NCBI RefSeq assembly: GCF_016650815.1
Contig: NZ_JAEKEZ010000005.1
Coordinates: 69,501-133,500, forward strand
Reading direction: 5' to 3'
DNA length: 64,000 nucleotides
DNA from: Pseudomonas sp. TH31
GTDB lineage: Bacteria > Pseudomonadota > Gammaproteobacteria > Pseudomonadales > Pseudomonadaceae
The position numbers and the translations under genes are program-made. Under the pieces are notes generated by a model. The model was given only the letters and a program-made list of their open reading frames with translations. It made no database searches and was not told the origin of the DNA. This document shows, piece by piece, positions 30,015 to 39,043 of this stretch (position 1 is the stretch's first letter; each line of letters opens with the position of its first letter).

Positions 30015-30962
30015 ATGAACAGTCGCGTCACCATGGGCCTTGCCGCCATTCTTTTATTCGGGGCAATTTTTGTCGGTTATTGGGGCCTGGTCCTCAGTCG
30101 GCAACCCGCGCCCGTCGCCGCACCAGCGGCCTCCATGGCCCCGGTGGTTACCGTTGAAAAAACCGTTGCCGTCGCCGAAGACCAGACCCGTCAACCGGTG
30201 GTGGTGCTGATCCATGACGTCCCGCCATTCACCCCGCTCACTGCCGCGGACCTTACCGTGGAAAAACTGCGCAGCGCCCCCGCCGGCAGCCTGAGCAAAG
30301 TCGAGCAAGCCGTGGGACGCGCGCCGTGGCGACACCTGAGCGCCGGCACCTGGCTCAACGATGAGAGCTTTGCAGCGGGCGGCGCACTGGCGCGCATGAT
30401 TCACAGCAATGAACGCGCCCTTGCCGTCGCCGTGGACGAAGTCATCGGTGTCGCCGGGCAACTGAGCCCCGGCGACTATGTCGATGTGTTGTTGTTCCTG
30501 CGCCAGGACACCAGCAACCTGCAACAATCGACGCAGATCGTTGTCCCCGCGATGCGCGTGCTCGGGGTGGGTGAGCAGTTCGGCCTGACCAACGACGGTC
30601 AACCCGTCACGCCGGCCCTGAGCAGCGACGACAAACTCAAACAGGATCAACGCCGCATCAGCGCACGCACCGTGGTGCTGGCTGTACCCGAACAACTCTT
30701 GAGCCGGCTGATGCTCGCCACTCAGGTCGGCACGTTGCGTCTGGCCGTGCGCAGCAGCGAAGAGCAGCGCCTGGCCAAATACTGGGCCGGCGAAAGCGAG
30801 TCACCGGCCAAGCTCGACAGCGCCAACAGCCAACTCTTCCAGTTCACCCAACTGGCCCTCGGCGGCGCGCCCAAAGCGCCGTCCAGTGGCGGCCACGTTG
30901 GCGCGACGCGGCCAACAATGGAGATCATTCGCGGCAATCAGCTCACCCAACAAACCCCATGA
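30015..30962 (+). CDS. cpaB: Flp pilus assembly protein CpaB/RcpC
   Basis: A 315-residue protein with one N-terminal membrane segment (TMGLAAILLFGAIFVGYWGL). An SAF-like domain (VVVLIHDVPPFTPLTAADLT) is followed by the RcpC/CpaB domain (GVAGQLSPGDYVDVLLFLRQ). In Tad systems it is periplasmic and works with the RcpA secretin. It heads the operon cpaB-cpaC-tadZ-tadA-tadB-tadC. Its length is normal. Confidence 0.93.
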   Translation: MNSRVTMGLAAILLFGAIFVGYWGLVLSRQPAPVAAPAASMAPVVTVEKTVAVAEDQTRQPVVVLIHDVPPFTPLTAADLTVEKLRSAPAGSLSKVEQAVGRAPWRHLSAGTWLNDESFAAGGALARMIHSNERALAVAVDEVIGVAGQLSPGDYVDVLLFLRQDTSNLQQSTQIVVPAMRVLGVGEQFGLTNDGQPVTPALSSDDKLKQDQRRISARTVVLAVPEQLLSRLMLATQVGTLRLAVRSSEEQRLAKYWAGESESPAKLDSANSQLFQFTQLALGGAPKAPSSGGHVGATRPTMEIIRGNQLTQQTP

Positions 30963-30982
30963 CTGAGTAAGGATCCAAGTGC

Positions 30983-31456
30983 ATGCAAAGTCGTTCCGGG
31001 CCGAAGTTCAAACCTGTTTTCGGGGCCTTGATGCTGAAGGGACTGTCTATAAACACCGACTTCGCGATGACCGGCAATTGCACCGCACTGGGCCGCTTAC
31101 CGCCAGTCATCGAAATCGGCGAAGGGCTGCAACAGGATGTGCAGTCGCCGGTGGCGATCACTCGCCTGGCCGTTGGTTACCCGAAAATCGCCGATGTGCA
31201 GGCCAATGGCAGCTCATCCTTTTTATTCACCGGCATGGCCTCCGGCGCCACCAGTCTGATGGTCTGGACCGCCTGCGCCAGCGAGCCGCGCCAGAGCATG
31301 GTATTTGTCCAGGGCAAAGCCACCGCCACCCTGACCAACGCCAGCGTACTGCCGTCGCTGCCAGGCGAAAAACTGCGCAACTACGACCCGAATTTCTACC
31401 GCATGTTCTTCCTCGAAAACGGCAACTTCGACAAACGCAACGGACTGTCGCAATGA
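30983..31456 (+). pseudogene. cpaC: CpaC/RcpA remnant: N-terminal pilus domain and tail, secretin domain missing
   Basis: Only 157 residues, where Tad secretins are about 400-450. It has the N-terminal pilus-assembly domain (PPVIEIGEGLQQDVQSPVAI to QSMVFVQGKATA) and then passes at about residues 115-120 (about 31325-31345) into a tail LPGEKLRNYDPNFYRMFFLE. That tail resembles a secretin C-terminus. The channel-forming secretin domain is absent, which suggests an in-frame internal deletion. The start has AAGGA upstream and the stop overlaps tadZ by four bases, so the operon frame is preserved. Confidence 0.65.
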
Positions 31457-32643
31457 GCCAGAGCCTGAGCCAGACGTTTCTTGCGATCACCCGCAACAGC
31501 ACCGACCTGGAATGGCTGCAAGGCGCCCTTGCGCCACTGGGTCAGGTGGTGAGCGCCGGCGGTGGCAGCCTCGACGAATTGCTCGCGTTGGTCGACGTGA
31601 CCTTCGCCAGCCTGGTGTTCGTCGGCCTCGACCGTGAGCATGTGGTGGCCCAGAGCGCGTTGATCGAAGGTGCACTGGAGGCCAAGCCGATGCTTGCCAT
31701 CGTCGCCCTCGGCGACGGCATGGACAATCAGCTTGTACTAAACGCGATGCGCGCCGGAGCGCGGGATTTCGTCGCCTATGGCTCGCGATCCAGTGAAGTC
31801 GCCGGGCTGGTGCGGCGCTTGAGTAAACGCCTGCCACCGGTGGCGCCGAACACGCAACTGGGCGGCCTCACCGTGCTGTACGGCGCGCAGAGCAACGCCG
31901 ACGGCGCGCTGCTGGCCAATCACATGGCGCTGGTGGTGCAAAAGAGCGGGCAGCAAACCCTGCTGCTGGACCTCGGCCTGCCGCGCGGTGACAGCCTGGC
32001 GTTACTGGGGCTGGAGAGCTCATTTCATTTCGGCGATGCCCTGCGCCACTTGCGCCGCCTCGACGCCACGCTGATCGACAGCGCCTTCACCAGCGCCGAG
32101 GCGGGCCTGCGAATTCTGGCGTATGCCAGCGATGATGAACCGCTGGAAGGCACCAGCGCCGCCGAGCTGTACATGTTGCTCAGCGCCTTGCGCCAACACT
32201 TCCAGCACATCGTGGTGAACCTCACCGGCCAGCCGGACAGCGAAGCGCTGCGCACCTTTGTCAGCCACTGCGACAAACTGCTGTGGTACACCGACCAGAA
32301 CGTCCTCGATTGCCGCCGCAATCTGGCGGTGCTCAACACATGGCGGGAAAAAGGCATGAAGCTCGACCACGGGCGCTTGCTGATCGACCGCTACTTGAAC
32401 AACGTTGCGCCAGACTCGGACACCCTCGGCAAAACCTTCAATCTGGAAGTGGTGGCGGTGCTGGCCTTCAGCCCGGAACTGCGCCTGAACGCGAAAAATC
32501 AGGGCCTGAGCCTGTTCGAACTGGGCCCCAGGGAAAAACTCACACAAAGCCTGCGCTCCCTCGGCGAGCTCCTGGCCAAACGTTCCGAAAGCCTGGCCAA
32601 GCCGAAGGTCAACTGGTTCAACCGGTTGCGAGGCACGCCATGA
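31453..32643 (+). CDS. tadZ: TadZ/CpaE pilus localisation ATPase-like protein
   Basis: A 396-residue protein. The N-terminal half is receiver-like (LALVDVTFASLVFVGLDREH). The C-terminal half is MinD/ParA-like (LLDLGLPRGDSLALLGLES). The P-loop position reads GAQSNADGALLANHMA, with no Lys of a Walker A motif, so ATP hydrolysis is doubtful; some TadZ proteins are atypical in the same way. It overlaps cpaC and tadA by four bases each (ATGA), so the genes are tightly coupled. It places the Tad apparatus in the cell. Confidence 0.88.
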   Translation: MSQSLSQTFLAITRNSTDLEWLQGALAPLGQVVSAGGGSLDELLALVDVTFASLVFVGLDREHVVAQSALIEGALEAKPMLAIVALGDGMDNQLVLNAMRAGARDFVAYGSRSSEVAGLVRRLSKRLPPVAPNTQLGGLTVLYGAQSNADGALLANHMALVVQKSGQQTLLLDLGLPRGDSLALLGLESSFHFGDALRHLRRLDATLIDSAFTSAEAGLRILAYASDDEPLEGTSAAELYMLLSALRQHFQHIVVNLTGQPDSEALRTFVSHCDKLLWYTDQNVLDCRRNLAVLNTWREKGMKLDHGRLLIDRYLNNVAPDSDTLGKTFNLEVVAVLAFSPELRLNAKNQGLSLFELGPREKLTQSLRSLGELLAKRSESLAKPKVNWFNRLRGTP

Positions 32644-33908
32644 CCGCTGAAAAACTATTCGGCGCGCCCCAGCGCGGACCGCTCGGCAACACCGACCACG
32701 AAGGCCTGAAACTGGTGCTGCACCGCTACATCATCGATGCCATCGAAGAATCCGGAAAAAACCTTCTGGAAGGCTCCCGGCAGTTGTTGGCGCAGTTCGT
32801 CACCGACAAGGTCGCCGAATACATTGCCCGTCTGCACCTGGCGATTTCCCGCTATGAAATGGAGCGCCTGGCCGAAGAAATCGTCGATGAACTGACCGGC
32901 TTCGGGCCGCTCGAAGTGCTGCTGCGCGATCCGACCGTGACCGAAATCCTGGTCAACGGCCCGCACCGGGTGTTCATCGAACGTGACGGCGTGCTGCATC
33001 AAAGTGACCTGCGTTTTATCGATGCGCATCACGTTGAGCGAGTCATGCAACGCATTCTTGCACCGCTGGGGCGACGGCTTGATGAGTCTTCGCCGATGGT
33101 CGATGCGCGCATGCCTGATGGCAGCCGGGTCAACGCGATCATTCCGCCGATTGCATTGGACGGGCCGTGTCTGTCGATTCGTAAATTTCGCAAGGACATG
33201 CTCAAAAGCACTGACCTGATGGCCATGCAAACCATCGATCAGTCGATCTTCGAGTTTTTTCAAGAGGCGGTCGGCAAGCGCTGCAACATCCTCATCAGCG
33301 GCGGTACCGGCACCGGCAAAACCACCCTGCTGAACATCCTCAGCCAATTGATCAACCCCAATGAACGGCTGGTCACCATCGAAGACGTCGCCGAATTGCA
33401 GTTGGGCCACCCCCACGTCGTGCGCCTGGAAACCCGACCGCCCAATGCCGAGGGCCACGGCGAAGTCAAAGCCAGCGACCTGATCCGCAACGCCCTGCGG
33501 ATGCGCCCCGACCGGATCATCCTCGGCGAGATTCGCGGGGTCGAAGTGCTCGACGTACTCACCGCCATGAACACCGGCCACGACGGCTCCATGAGCACCG
33601 TGCACGCCAACAATGCCCAGGACGCATTATTACGCCTGGAAACCCTGGTCGGCCTGACGGGCCGCACCGTGGCCGAACGCACCTTGCGGCAGATGATTTG
33701 CGCGGCACTGGATGTGATTATCCAGCTGACGCGATTGCCCGACGGCCGACGTTGCGTCAGCGAGGTGGTGGAAGTGGTCGGCGTGCGCGAAGACATCTAC
33801 GTCACCAACACGTTATTCCGCCTCAATCGACAGACGGGTTTCGGCTTCCTGCGCGAAGCGATGAACCCGGCCGGCGACAAGTTGCGGCACGAGTCGGGCC
33901 TGGACTGA
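32640..33908 (+). CDS. tadA: TadA pilus assembly ATPase (CpaF)
   Basis: A 422-residue secretion ATPase. The N-terminal domain has TEILVNGPHRVFIERDG. Walker A is ILISGGTGTGKTTLLNIL at about 219-226, Walker B is DRIILGEIRGVE, and the His box is STVHANNAQDAL. It powers Flp pilus assembly. The start at 32640 overlaps the tadZ stop; a longer frame upstream is only the tadZ shadow. It looks fully intact, unlike cpaC and tadD nearby. Confidence 0.95.
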   Translation: MTAEKLFGAPQRGPLGNTDHEGLKLVLHRYIIDAIEESGKNLLEGSRQLLAQFVTDKVAEYIARLHLAISRYEMERLAEEIVDELTGFGPLEVLLRDPTVTEILVNGPHRVFIERDGVLHQSDLRFIDAHHVERVMQRILAPLGRRLDESSPMVDARMPDGSRVNAIIPPIALDGPCLSIRKFRKDMLKSTDLMAMQTIDQSIFEFFQEAVGKRCNILISGGTGTGKTTLLNILSQLINPNERLVTIEDVAELQLGHPHVVRLETRPPNAEGHGEVKASDLIRNALRMRPDRIILGEIRGVEVLDVLTAMNTGHDGSMSTVHANNAQDALLRLETLVGLTGRTVAERTLRQMICAALDVIIQLTRLPDGRRCVSEVVEVVGVREDIYVTNTLFRLNRQTGFGFLREAMNPAGDKLRHESGLD

Positions 33909-33926
33909 CGGCATGGGACACTCAAT

Positions 33927-34811
33927 ATGATCGGACCGATCATTCTTATCCTCGTCTGCCTTATTTTGCTGGGGCTGTCGATTCGCCTGTTCTTGCACGG
34001 CGTGCACAAGAAGGCCAACGAACGGGTGCTCAATCGCCTGGCCAAGGGTCAACCGGTACAGGCCGCGAGCAAGACCTCATGGGTGGGTCTTGAGCGCATG
34101 TTTCTGCGCGCCGGCTTAGGGCGCCCGACCGAGCGTCTGGGCCTGTGGTTGATGCTGTGGACGGTGGCGATGCTGCTCGGTTACCTGCTGGCGCAATGGG
34201 TCGGTTTGCTGGTTGCGGTGCTGGCGCCGCCGCTGCTGCTGCGCCTGTACATTTCCTGGCTGTATCGGCGCCGCCTCAAACGCATGATCGAACAACTGCC
34301 GCAATTGCTCGATCACAGCGTGCGCAGCCTCAAGTCCGGCCGGACCTTGACCGATGCCATCACAGGCGGCATCGAGGCCAGTGAAGACCCATTGAAAAAA
34401 GCCATGGGGCGGGTGCAGCGCAACGTACAGCTTGGCGTTAATTTGCCGGACGCCGTAAGCGATTTCGCCGAACTCTATGAACAGGACGAATTGCGCATGT
34501 TTGCCCTGGGCCTGAAGGTCAACCATCGCTACGGCGGCAACGCCAGTGAGCTGCTGGAGAACCTCATCAAACTGATCCGCGAACGGGACCAGGGCGCCCG
34601 CCAACTGAGCGCCCTGACCGGGGAAACCCGCATGACGGCATGGGTACTGGGTTTGCTGCCGGTGATTCTGGTGAGTTACTTCATGCTGACCAACCCCGCT
34701 TACATGCTCGGCATGTGGCATGACTCGGGTGGCCAGACCATGCTGATGGTCGCGCTGGTGTTGCAGGTCCTCGGAAGCCTGGCGCTGTGGCGCATGTTGC
34801 GGAGCGTTTGA
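33927..34811 (+). CDS. tadB: TadB inner-membrane platform protein
   Basis: A 294-residue T2SF-domain protein. Hydrophobic segments flank a cytoplasmic GspF-like domain (LLDHSVRSLKSGRTLTDAI, then ELRMFALGLKVNHRYGGN), and two C-terminal TM segments follow. With TadC it forms the pilus assembly platform. It starts 18 bases after tadA and is one base short of tadC. Confidence 0.92.
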   Translation: MIGPIILILVCLILLGLSIRLFLHGVHKKANERVLNRLAKGQPVQAASKTSWVGLERMFLRAGLGRPTERLGLWLMLWTVAMLLGYLLAQWVGLLVAVLAPPLLLRLYISWLYRRRLKRMIEQLPQLLDHSVRSLKSGRTLTDAITGGIEASEDPLKKAMGRVQRNVQLGVNLPDAVSDFAELYEQDELRMFALGLKVNHRYGGNASELLENLIKLIRERDQGARQLSALTGETRMTAWVLGLLPVILVSYFMLTNPAYMLGMWHDSGGQTMLMVALVLQVLGSLALWRMLRSV

Positions 34812-34812
34812 A

Positions 34813-35697
34813 ATGATTCTTCTGGCGAGTCTCATGCTGTTCCTCGGCGCCCTGTTGCTGGTGAGCAATCACTTGCTGCAGGAACGCCGCCGTGTGCGTC
34901 AGGTGATCCAGCGTTTGCAAGGGCAACTGGTACGGGAAAACCGCTTCGGCAATTGGCTGCGGGTTCTGGGCGGCAGTAAGATTGGCCAGCGCTCGGTCAG
35001 CATCGACAGCGAAACCCAGACCCTGCTCAGCCGCCTGGGCTGGCGCCGCACCAGTGAGCGCTCGTTGTACGCGGCCTGCCAGATCGGCACCCCTTTGCTG
35101 GCCCTCGGCCTTGGGCTGTTCCTGCAAGAGGTGTTCTTTGCGCATTCCGACAATGGCTGGCTGCTGCCAATGCTCGCCACAGGCGCGGGTTATCTGCTAC
35201 CAAAACGCGTGTTGGCGTACGCCGCTGCTCGCCGGCAGAACATCATTTCAGTCGAGATTTCGACCTTTATTCCGCTGTTGCGCATCCTTTTCGAATCGGG
35301 CATGGCCGTCGAACAGGCGTTGCGCGTGCTCAGTACCGAGGGGCAAAAGCTGTTACCGGAACTGACCAGCGAGCTGCGACTGATCCTTCACCGCGTCGAC
35401 TCCGGCCTTGAGCTGGGCCAGGAACTGAACAAAACCGCGGTGATGCTCGCGGTGGATGAATTCACCGACACCTGCGTCATCTTGCAGCAACTGATTCATC
35501 AAGGCGGCGGCGCCATGAAATCGCTGCTGTCGCTCAAGCAACTGCTCGACGACAGGCGCCTGACACGCTTGCAGGAATACATTTCAAAGATGTCGGCCAA
35601 GATGTCCGTGGTGATGATGCTGTTTCTGTTTCCGGCTTTGCTGATCGTACTGGCCGGCCCTGGTTTTACCGCCATATCCCGAGCATTCGCGCCCTGA
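34813..35697 (+). CDS. tadC: TadC inner-membrane platform protein
   Basis: A 294-residue T2SF-domain protein paralogous to TadB. It has TM segments at about 1-20 and 95-140, the cytoplasmic part ISTFIPLLRILFESGMAVEQ, and a C-terminal SVVMMLFLFPALLIVLAGPG anchor. It begins one base after tadB. It is intact and is the last intact gene of the plus-strand operon. Confidence 0.92.
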   Translation: MILLASLMLFLGALLLVSNHLLQERRRVRQVIQRLQGQLVRENRFGNWLRVLGGSKIGQRSVSIDSETQTLLSRLGWRRTSERSLYAACQIGTPLLALGLGLFLQEVFFAHSDNGWLLPMLATGAGYLLPKRVLAYAAARRQNIISVEISTFIPLLRILFESGMAVEQALRVLSTEGQKLLPELTSELRLILHRVDSGLELGQELNKTAVMLAVDEFTDTCVILQQLIHQGGGAMKSLLSLKQLLDDRRLTRLQEYISKMSAKMSVVMMLFLFPALLIVLAGPGFTAISRAFAP

Positions 35698-35738
35698 CGT
35701 TGGCTCACGGAGAGAGCTTGATATAAACGCTGATTGTC

Positions 35739-37391
35739 GTGGCCAGTTTGTTAATGCTGGGCGGTTGCACCACTGACGGCCAGGCGCCGTGGGCATCGTT
35801 GACCGGTCCCAGCAGTTGCAGCAAGTTGAGCTCCGAACAGGAACTGGCCCTTAACCTGGCAGACGACCTGGTCAACGACGGCAAACTGCACGCCAGCCAG
35901 GCCAATCTGCAAAGCCTGCCGGATGACCTCGGCGAAGTACGCTTGCGCAAAGCCAAGGTGTATCGCCTGCTAGGCCGCAGCGAAGCCGCCTCCCCTACTC
36001 CGCAAACGGCGACGGCGGCGGAACGGGAACTGGCGATGCAGCGGTGGTTGAAGAAATACAAGTATCAGATCCCGGATCTGTATGACCCGGATGCCGGGGG
36101 CAAGATTAAAACCAACCAAGTGGATGATCTCCCTGTAGGCGCAGCCTTCGCGAGCAGGCTCGCTCCCACAATTGGACCGAGTACATTCGGGAGAGAATGG
36201 TCGGCTGTCAGGCCGCCATCGCGAGCAAGCTCAGCTCCTACAATTGGGCCGAGTACATTCGGGAGAGAATGGTCGGCTGTCAGGCCGCCATCGCGAGCAA
36301 GCTCAGCTCCTACAATTGGGCCGAGTACATTCGGGAGAGAATGGTCGGCTGTCAGGCCGCCATCGCGAGCAAGCTCAGCTCCTACAATTGGACCGAGTAC
36401 ATTCGGGAGAGAATGGTTGGCTGTCAGGCCGCCATCGCGAGCAAGCTCAGCTCCTACAATTGGACCGAGTACATTCGGGAGAGGATGGTCGGCTGTCAGG
36501 CCGCCATCGCGAGCAAGCTCAGCTCCTACAATTGGGCCGAGTACATTCGGGAGAGAATGGTCGGCTGTCAGGCCGCCATCGCGAGCAAGCTCAGCTCCTA
36601 CAATTGGGCCGAGTACATTCGGGAGAGAATGGTCGGCTGTCAGGCCGCCATCGCGAGCAAGCTCAGCTCCTACAATTGGACCGAGTACGTCCGGGAGAGA
36701 ATGGTTGGCTGTCAGGCCGCCATCGCGAGCAAGCTCAGTTCCTACAATTGGATCGAGTGCATTCGGGAGAGAATGGTTGGCTGTCAGGCCGCCATCGCGA
36801 GCAGGCTCAGTTCCTACAATTGGATCGAGTGCATTCGGGAGAGAATGGTTGGCTGTCAGGCCGCCATCGCGAGCAGGCTCAGTTCCTACAATTGGATCGA
36901 GTACATTCGGGAGAGAATGGTTGGCTGTCAGGCCGCCATCGCGAGCAAGCTCAGCTCCTACAATTGGGCCGAGTACATTCGGGAGAGATTGGTCGGCTGT
37001 CAGGCCGCCATCGCGAGCAAGCTCAGCTCCTACAATTGGACCGAGTACATTCGGGAGAGGATGGTCGGCTGTCAGGCCGCCATCGCGGGTAAGCTCAGCT
37101 CCTACAATTGGACCGAGTACATTCGGGAGAGAATGGTCGGCTGTCAGGCCGCCATCGCGGGCAAGCCTTGCTCCTACAAAATCAAAAGCAGATTCCCGCG
37201 CACCGGCTCTTCACCACTCATCAGGCCGAGCGTTAGCTCGCCTGCTTTTGATCTTGATCTTGCTTTGCCCGCCCCTTCGGGAGGCTGAGTGGAGGTGTTT
37301 ATCTGGGGGGGCGCGAAGCGCCGTGCGGCGAAGCCGCACACATCGAGAGGAGGTCGTCGCGAAGCAGACCGGAGGCGATGCCCCCAGATGA
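35739..37391 (+). pseudogene. Deletion chimera: TadD lipoprotein start fused to DUF3613 end, reading on through a 72-bp repeat array
   Basis: A lipobox (LLMLGGC) and TadD-like segment (ELALNLADDLVNDGKLHASQ, then RKAKVYRLLGRSEA) end near 35990, before any TPR block. The next residues, TPQTATAAERELAMQRWLKK then IPDLYDPDAGGKIK, match the C-terminus of the DUF3613 protein that follows tadD in Pseudomonas tad operons. So a deletion of roughly one kilobase joined the two in frame. The start is damaged: an in-frame TAA precedes it and only CTG or GTG is available. The frame then stays open through the 72-bp array to 37391, and that part is not a natural protein end. Confidence 0.6.
36130..37175. repeat. 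Tandem array of 14 units of 72 bp containing half a REP
   Basis: From about 36165 a 72-base unit (GCGAGCAAGCTCAGCTCC half-REP, TACAATTGGGCCGAGTACAT, TCGGGAGAGAATGGTCGGCT, GTCAGGCCGCCATC) repeats 14 times head to tail. Because 72 is a multiple of three and no stop is present, all three forward frames are open for 300 or more codons. Copies differ by single substitutions, and a variant sub-block around 36710-36900 (ATCGAGTGCATTC, AGGCTCAGTTCC) shows recent local duplication. Unlike the other arrays, each unit has only one REP arm. Confidence 0.93.
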
Positions 37392-37584
37392 ATACCGGAA
37401 CGAAGGAACGCCGAGCCTAAGCGAGGGGCCGGACGCAGGGGCGAGCCTTTTGGGTACTTTTTTGGCGTTTGAAAAAAGTACCTCGCCGTAAGGGCGAAAC
37501 CCTAAGTAGCCGTTACCGCAGAAATGGAGATGTACCCGATCAACCATCAACATGGTCGGCCCGAAGGCCGCCAAGACCAAAGGC
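37176..37584. repeat. Structured intergenic region, probably a dispersed Pseudomonas repeat
   Basis: It contains several strong small palindromes: GAGCGTTAGCTC, GCGCGAAGCGC, TGCGGCGAAGCCGCA, and TACTTTTTTGGCGTTTGAAAAAAGTA at about 37456-37481. There is also a TTTTGATCTTGATCTTG run. No gene is supported. I recall similar stretches beside many Pseudomonas genes but cannot confirm it here. Confidence 0.5.
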
Positions 37585-38361
37585 TCAATGCGCAGTAACC
37601 CGCTGCCGAATAGAAGAGTTGCCAGGGGAAAGCGCCAAGGCCAGCTGCGTCCGATTATGCATATGCGTCAACCGCAAAACCTGCGACACATAAAGCTTCA
37701 CCGTGTTCTCGGTAATCCCCAACTCACAGGCAATCTGATAATTGGTCTGCCCCTTGCCCACCAACCGCGCCACATCCAGCTGCCGGGGCGACAGCTGATT
37801 GAAAATCGCCGGGATCTCCAACCGGTCAGCCTCGCTGGCCTCTTCAGACGAAACACCGCGAGCGCAAGCCGCAGGACTGCGCCGCACCTTGTCCAGGTCC
37901 TGGTAAAGATCATCAATGGATTCGGAAAGAAACTGCAGCTTCTGATTCAACTGCCCCAGCTGCACGCTCTTCTGCCGTTCTTGCAGGACAACTTCCTGGC
38001 GCTGCAAACCCTCGAGCAGCTCATCCAGATCGATCGGCTTTTGATAGTAATCGGCGATCCCGGCACGCAACGCCTTGATCACGTCCTGCTTGTCGGCCCG
38101 ACCGGTCAGCATGATTGCCTCGAACGCCCGCTCCTTGCCGGCCAGCCGCTGCAGTTCCAGCACCAGTTGAATACCGTCCATGCCCGGCATGTGCAAATCG
38201 CACAGCACCAGACCGATCTCGGCGTCTTCACTGAAGCGCTCGACCGCCTGCTGACTGGATTCGCACGGAACACAGCGATAACCGCGGCTCTCGAGGAATT
38301 CACAGAGTTCTTCGACAATCAACGGTTGATCATCGACCACAAGGACTTTTACCGCAGACAT
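37585..38361 (-). CDS. PprB-like response regulator (REC + LuxR-type HTH)
   Basis: A 258-residue regulator. The receiver has VLVVDDQPLIVEEL, phospho-acceptor Asp in LCDLHMPGMDG, and Lys in YYQKPIDLDE. A coiled-coil stretch (LQRQEVVLQERQKSVQLGQL) follows, then a LuxR-type HTH (LSPRQLDVARLVGKGQTNYQ, ELGITENTVKLYVSQVLRL). In P. aeruginosa PprB activates the Flp/Tad genes and related adhesins, and it lies beside the prepilin peptidase, as here. The start at 38361 (MSAVKVLVVDD) is chosen over longer frames. Partner: the kinase at 39487. Confidence 0.88.
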   Translation of the reverse strand: MSAVKVLVVDDQPLIVEELCEFLESRGYRCVPCESSQQAVERFSEDAEIGLVLCDLHMPGMDGIQLVLELQRLAGKERAFEAIMLTGRADKQDVIKALRAGIADYYQKPIDLDELLEGLQRQEVVLQERQKSVQLGQLNQKLQFLSESIDDLYQDLDKVRRSPAACARGVSSEEASEADRLEIPAIFNQLSPRQLDVARLVGKGQTNYQIACELGITENTVKLYVSQVLRLTHMHNRTQLALALSPGNSSIRQRVTAH

Positions 38362-38497
38362 CACTTTGTTCACGTGCCACTCCATGCCAAGGTCCAAGCT
38401 GACCATTCCTGTACTGCCAGCCTTTGGCGGTATAACCAGTCATTTGAAAGTAGACGCACTTTCCGACTATGTACATAGGACTAGTGGCGTTTGGCGA

Positions 38498-38968
38498 CTA
38501 ATGGATCCAGCACAGTACTGCCAGAGCACCCGCCAACACGAACGGCGCAAATGGTGGCTTTTTTGACGCTCCTGGCGCCATATATCGAAGACGTTCTCTA
38601 AGTCCTTGACTCATATGCAGCCAGACTCTTGGCGCCAGTAGCAGCCAGACCACGCTGGCCACAGCGGCGCCAATAAATACGTAGAGAACGAAAATACCGT
38701 CCGTCGCAAGGCCCAAGGCTGTCATAAGTTTCACATCCCCGGCCCCCATCCGGCCCATGACGTAGCCCGGCAAAGTGAATGCCAACGCCAGCAAAAAGGC
38801 CCAGCCACCCAGCAACGCCTCGGCGCCCATCCAGGTGTTGCCGGTCCATAGCAGGTACGCCAGCGCCAGCGTGCCGCCCCCCAGGGTCAAGGCATTGGCG
38901 ATGCGCCGCTCGCGGGCATCCTGCGCCGCGCACAGCGCCAGCCATATCAATAGGACAAAACTCTGCAT
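38498..38968 (-). CDS. Prepilin peptidase of the Tad system (CpaA/TadV/FppA)
   Basis: A 156-residue aspartic protease with about five TM segments. The catalytic Asp residues are in CAAQDARERRIAN and in the GxGD motif MGAGDVKLM. It lacks the N-terminal cytoplasmic domain of PilD, as expected for the Flp-specific class. It would cleave the leaders of the two Flp pilins and the TadE/TadG pseudopilins. It shares strand with the PprB-like gene. Confidence 0.93.
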   Translation of the reverse strand: MQSFVLLIWLALCAAQDARERRIANALTLGGGTLALAYLLWTGNTWMGAEALLGGWAFLLALAFTLPGYVMGRMGAGDVKLMTALGLATDGIFVLYVFIGAAVASVVWLLLAPRVWLHMSQGLRERLRYMAPGASKKPPFAPFVLAGALAVLCWIH

Positions 38969-39043
38969 CCGGTAAAAACCGCCCGTTTTTGCTGAATGAT
39001 TCTATGCTGATACTACGCAGTGAACGTCAGGGTAGACGCAGTC

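Noticed and set aside
35739..36165. A normal short TadD gene
   Set aside because: No TPR region is present and the C-terminal part belongs to a different family; a deletion fits better.
36172..37288. Three long overlapping forward frames as genes
   Set aside because: The 72-bp unit is non-coding-like REP sequence; a multiple-of-three period makes open frames automatic once one unit lacks stops.
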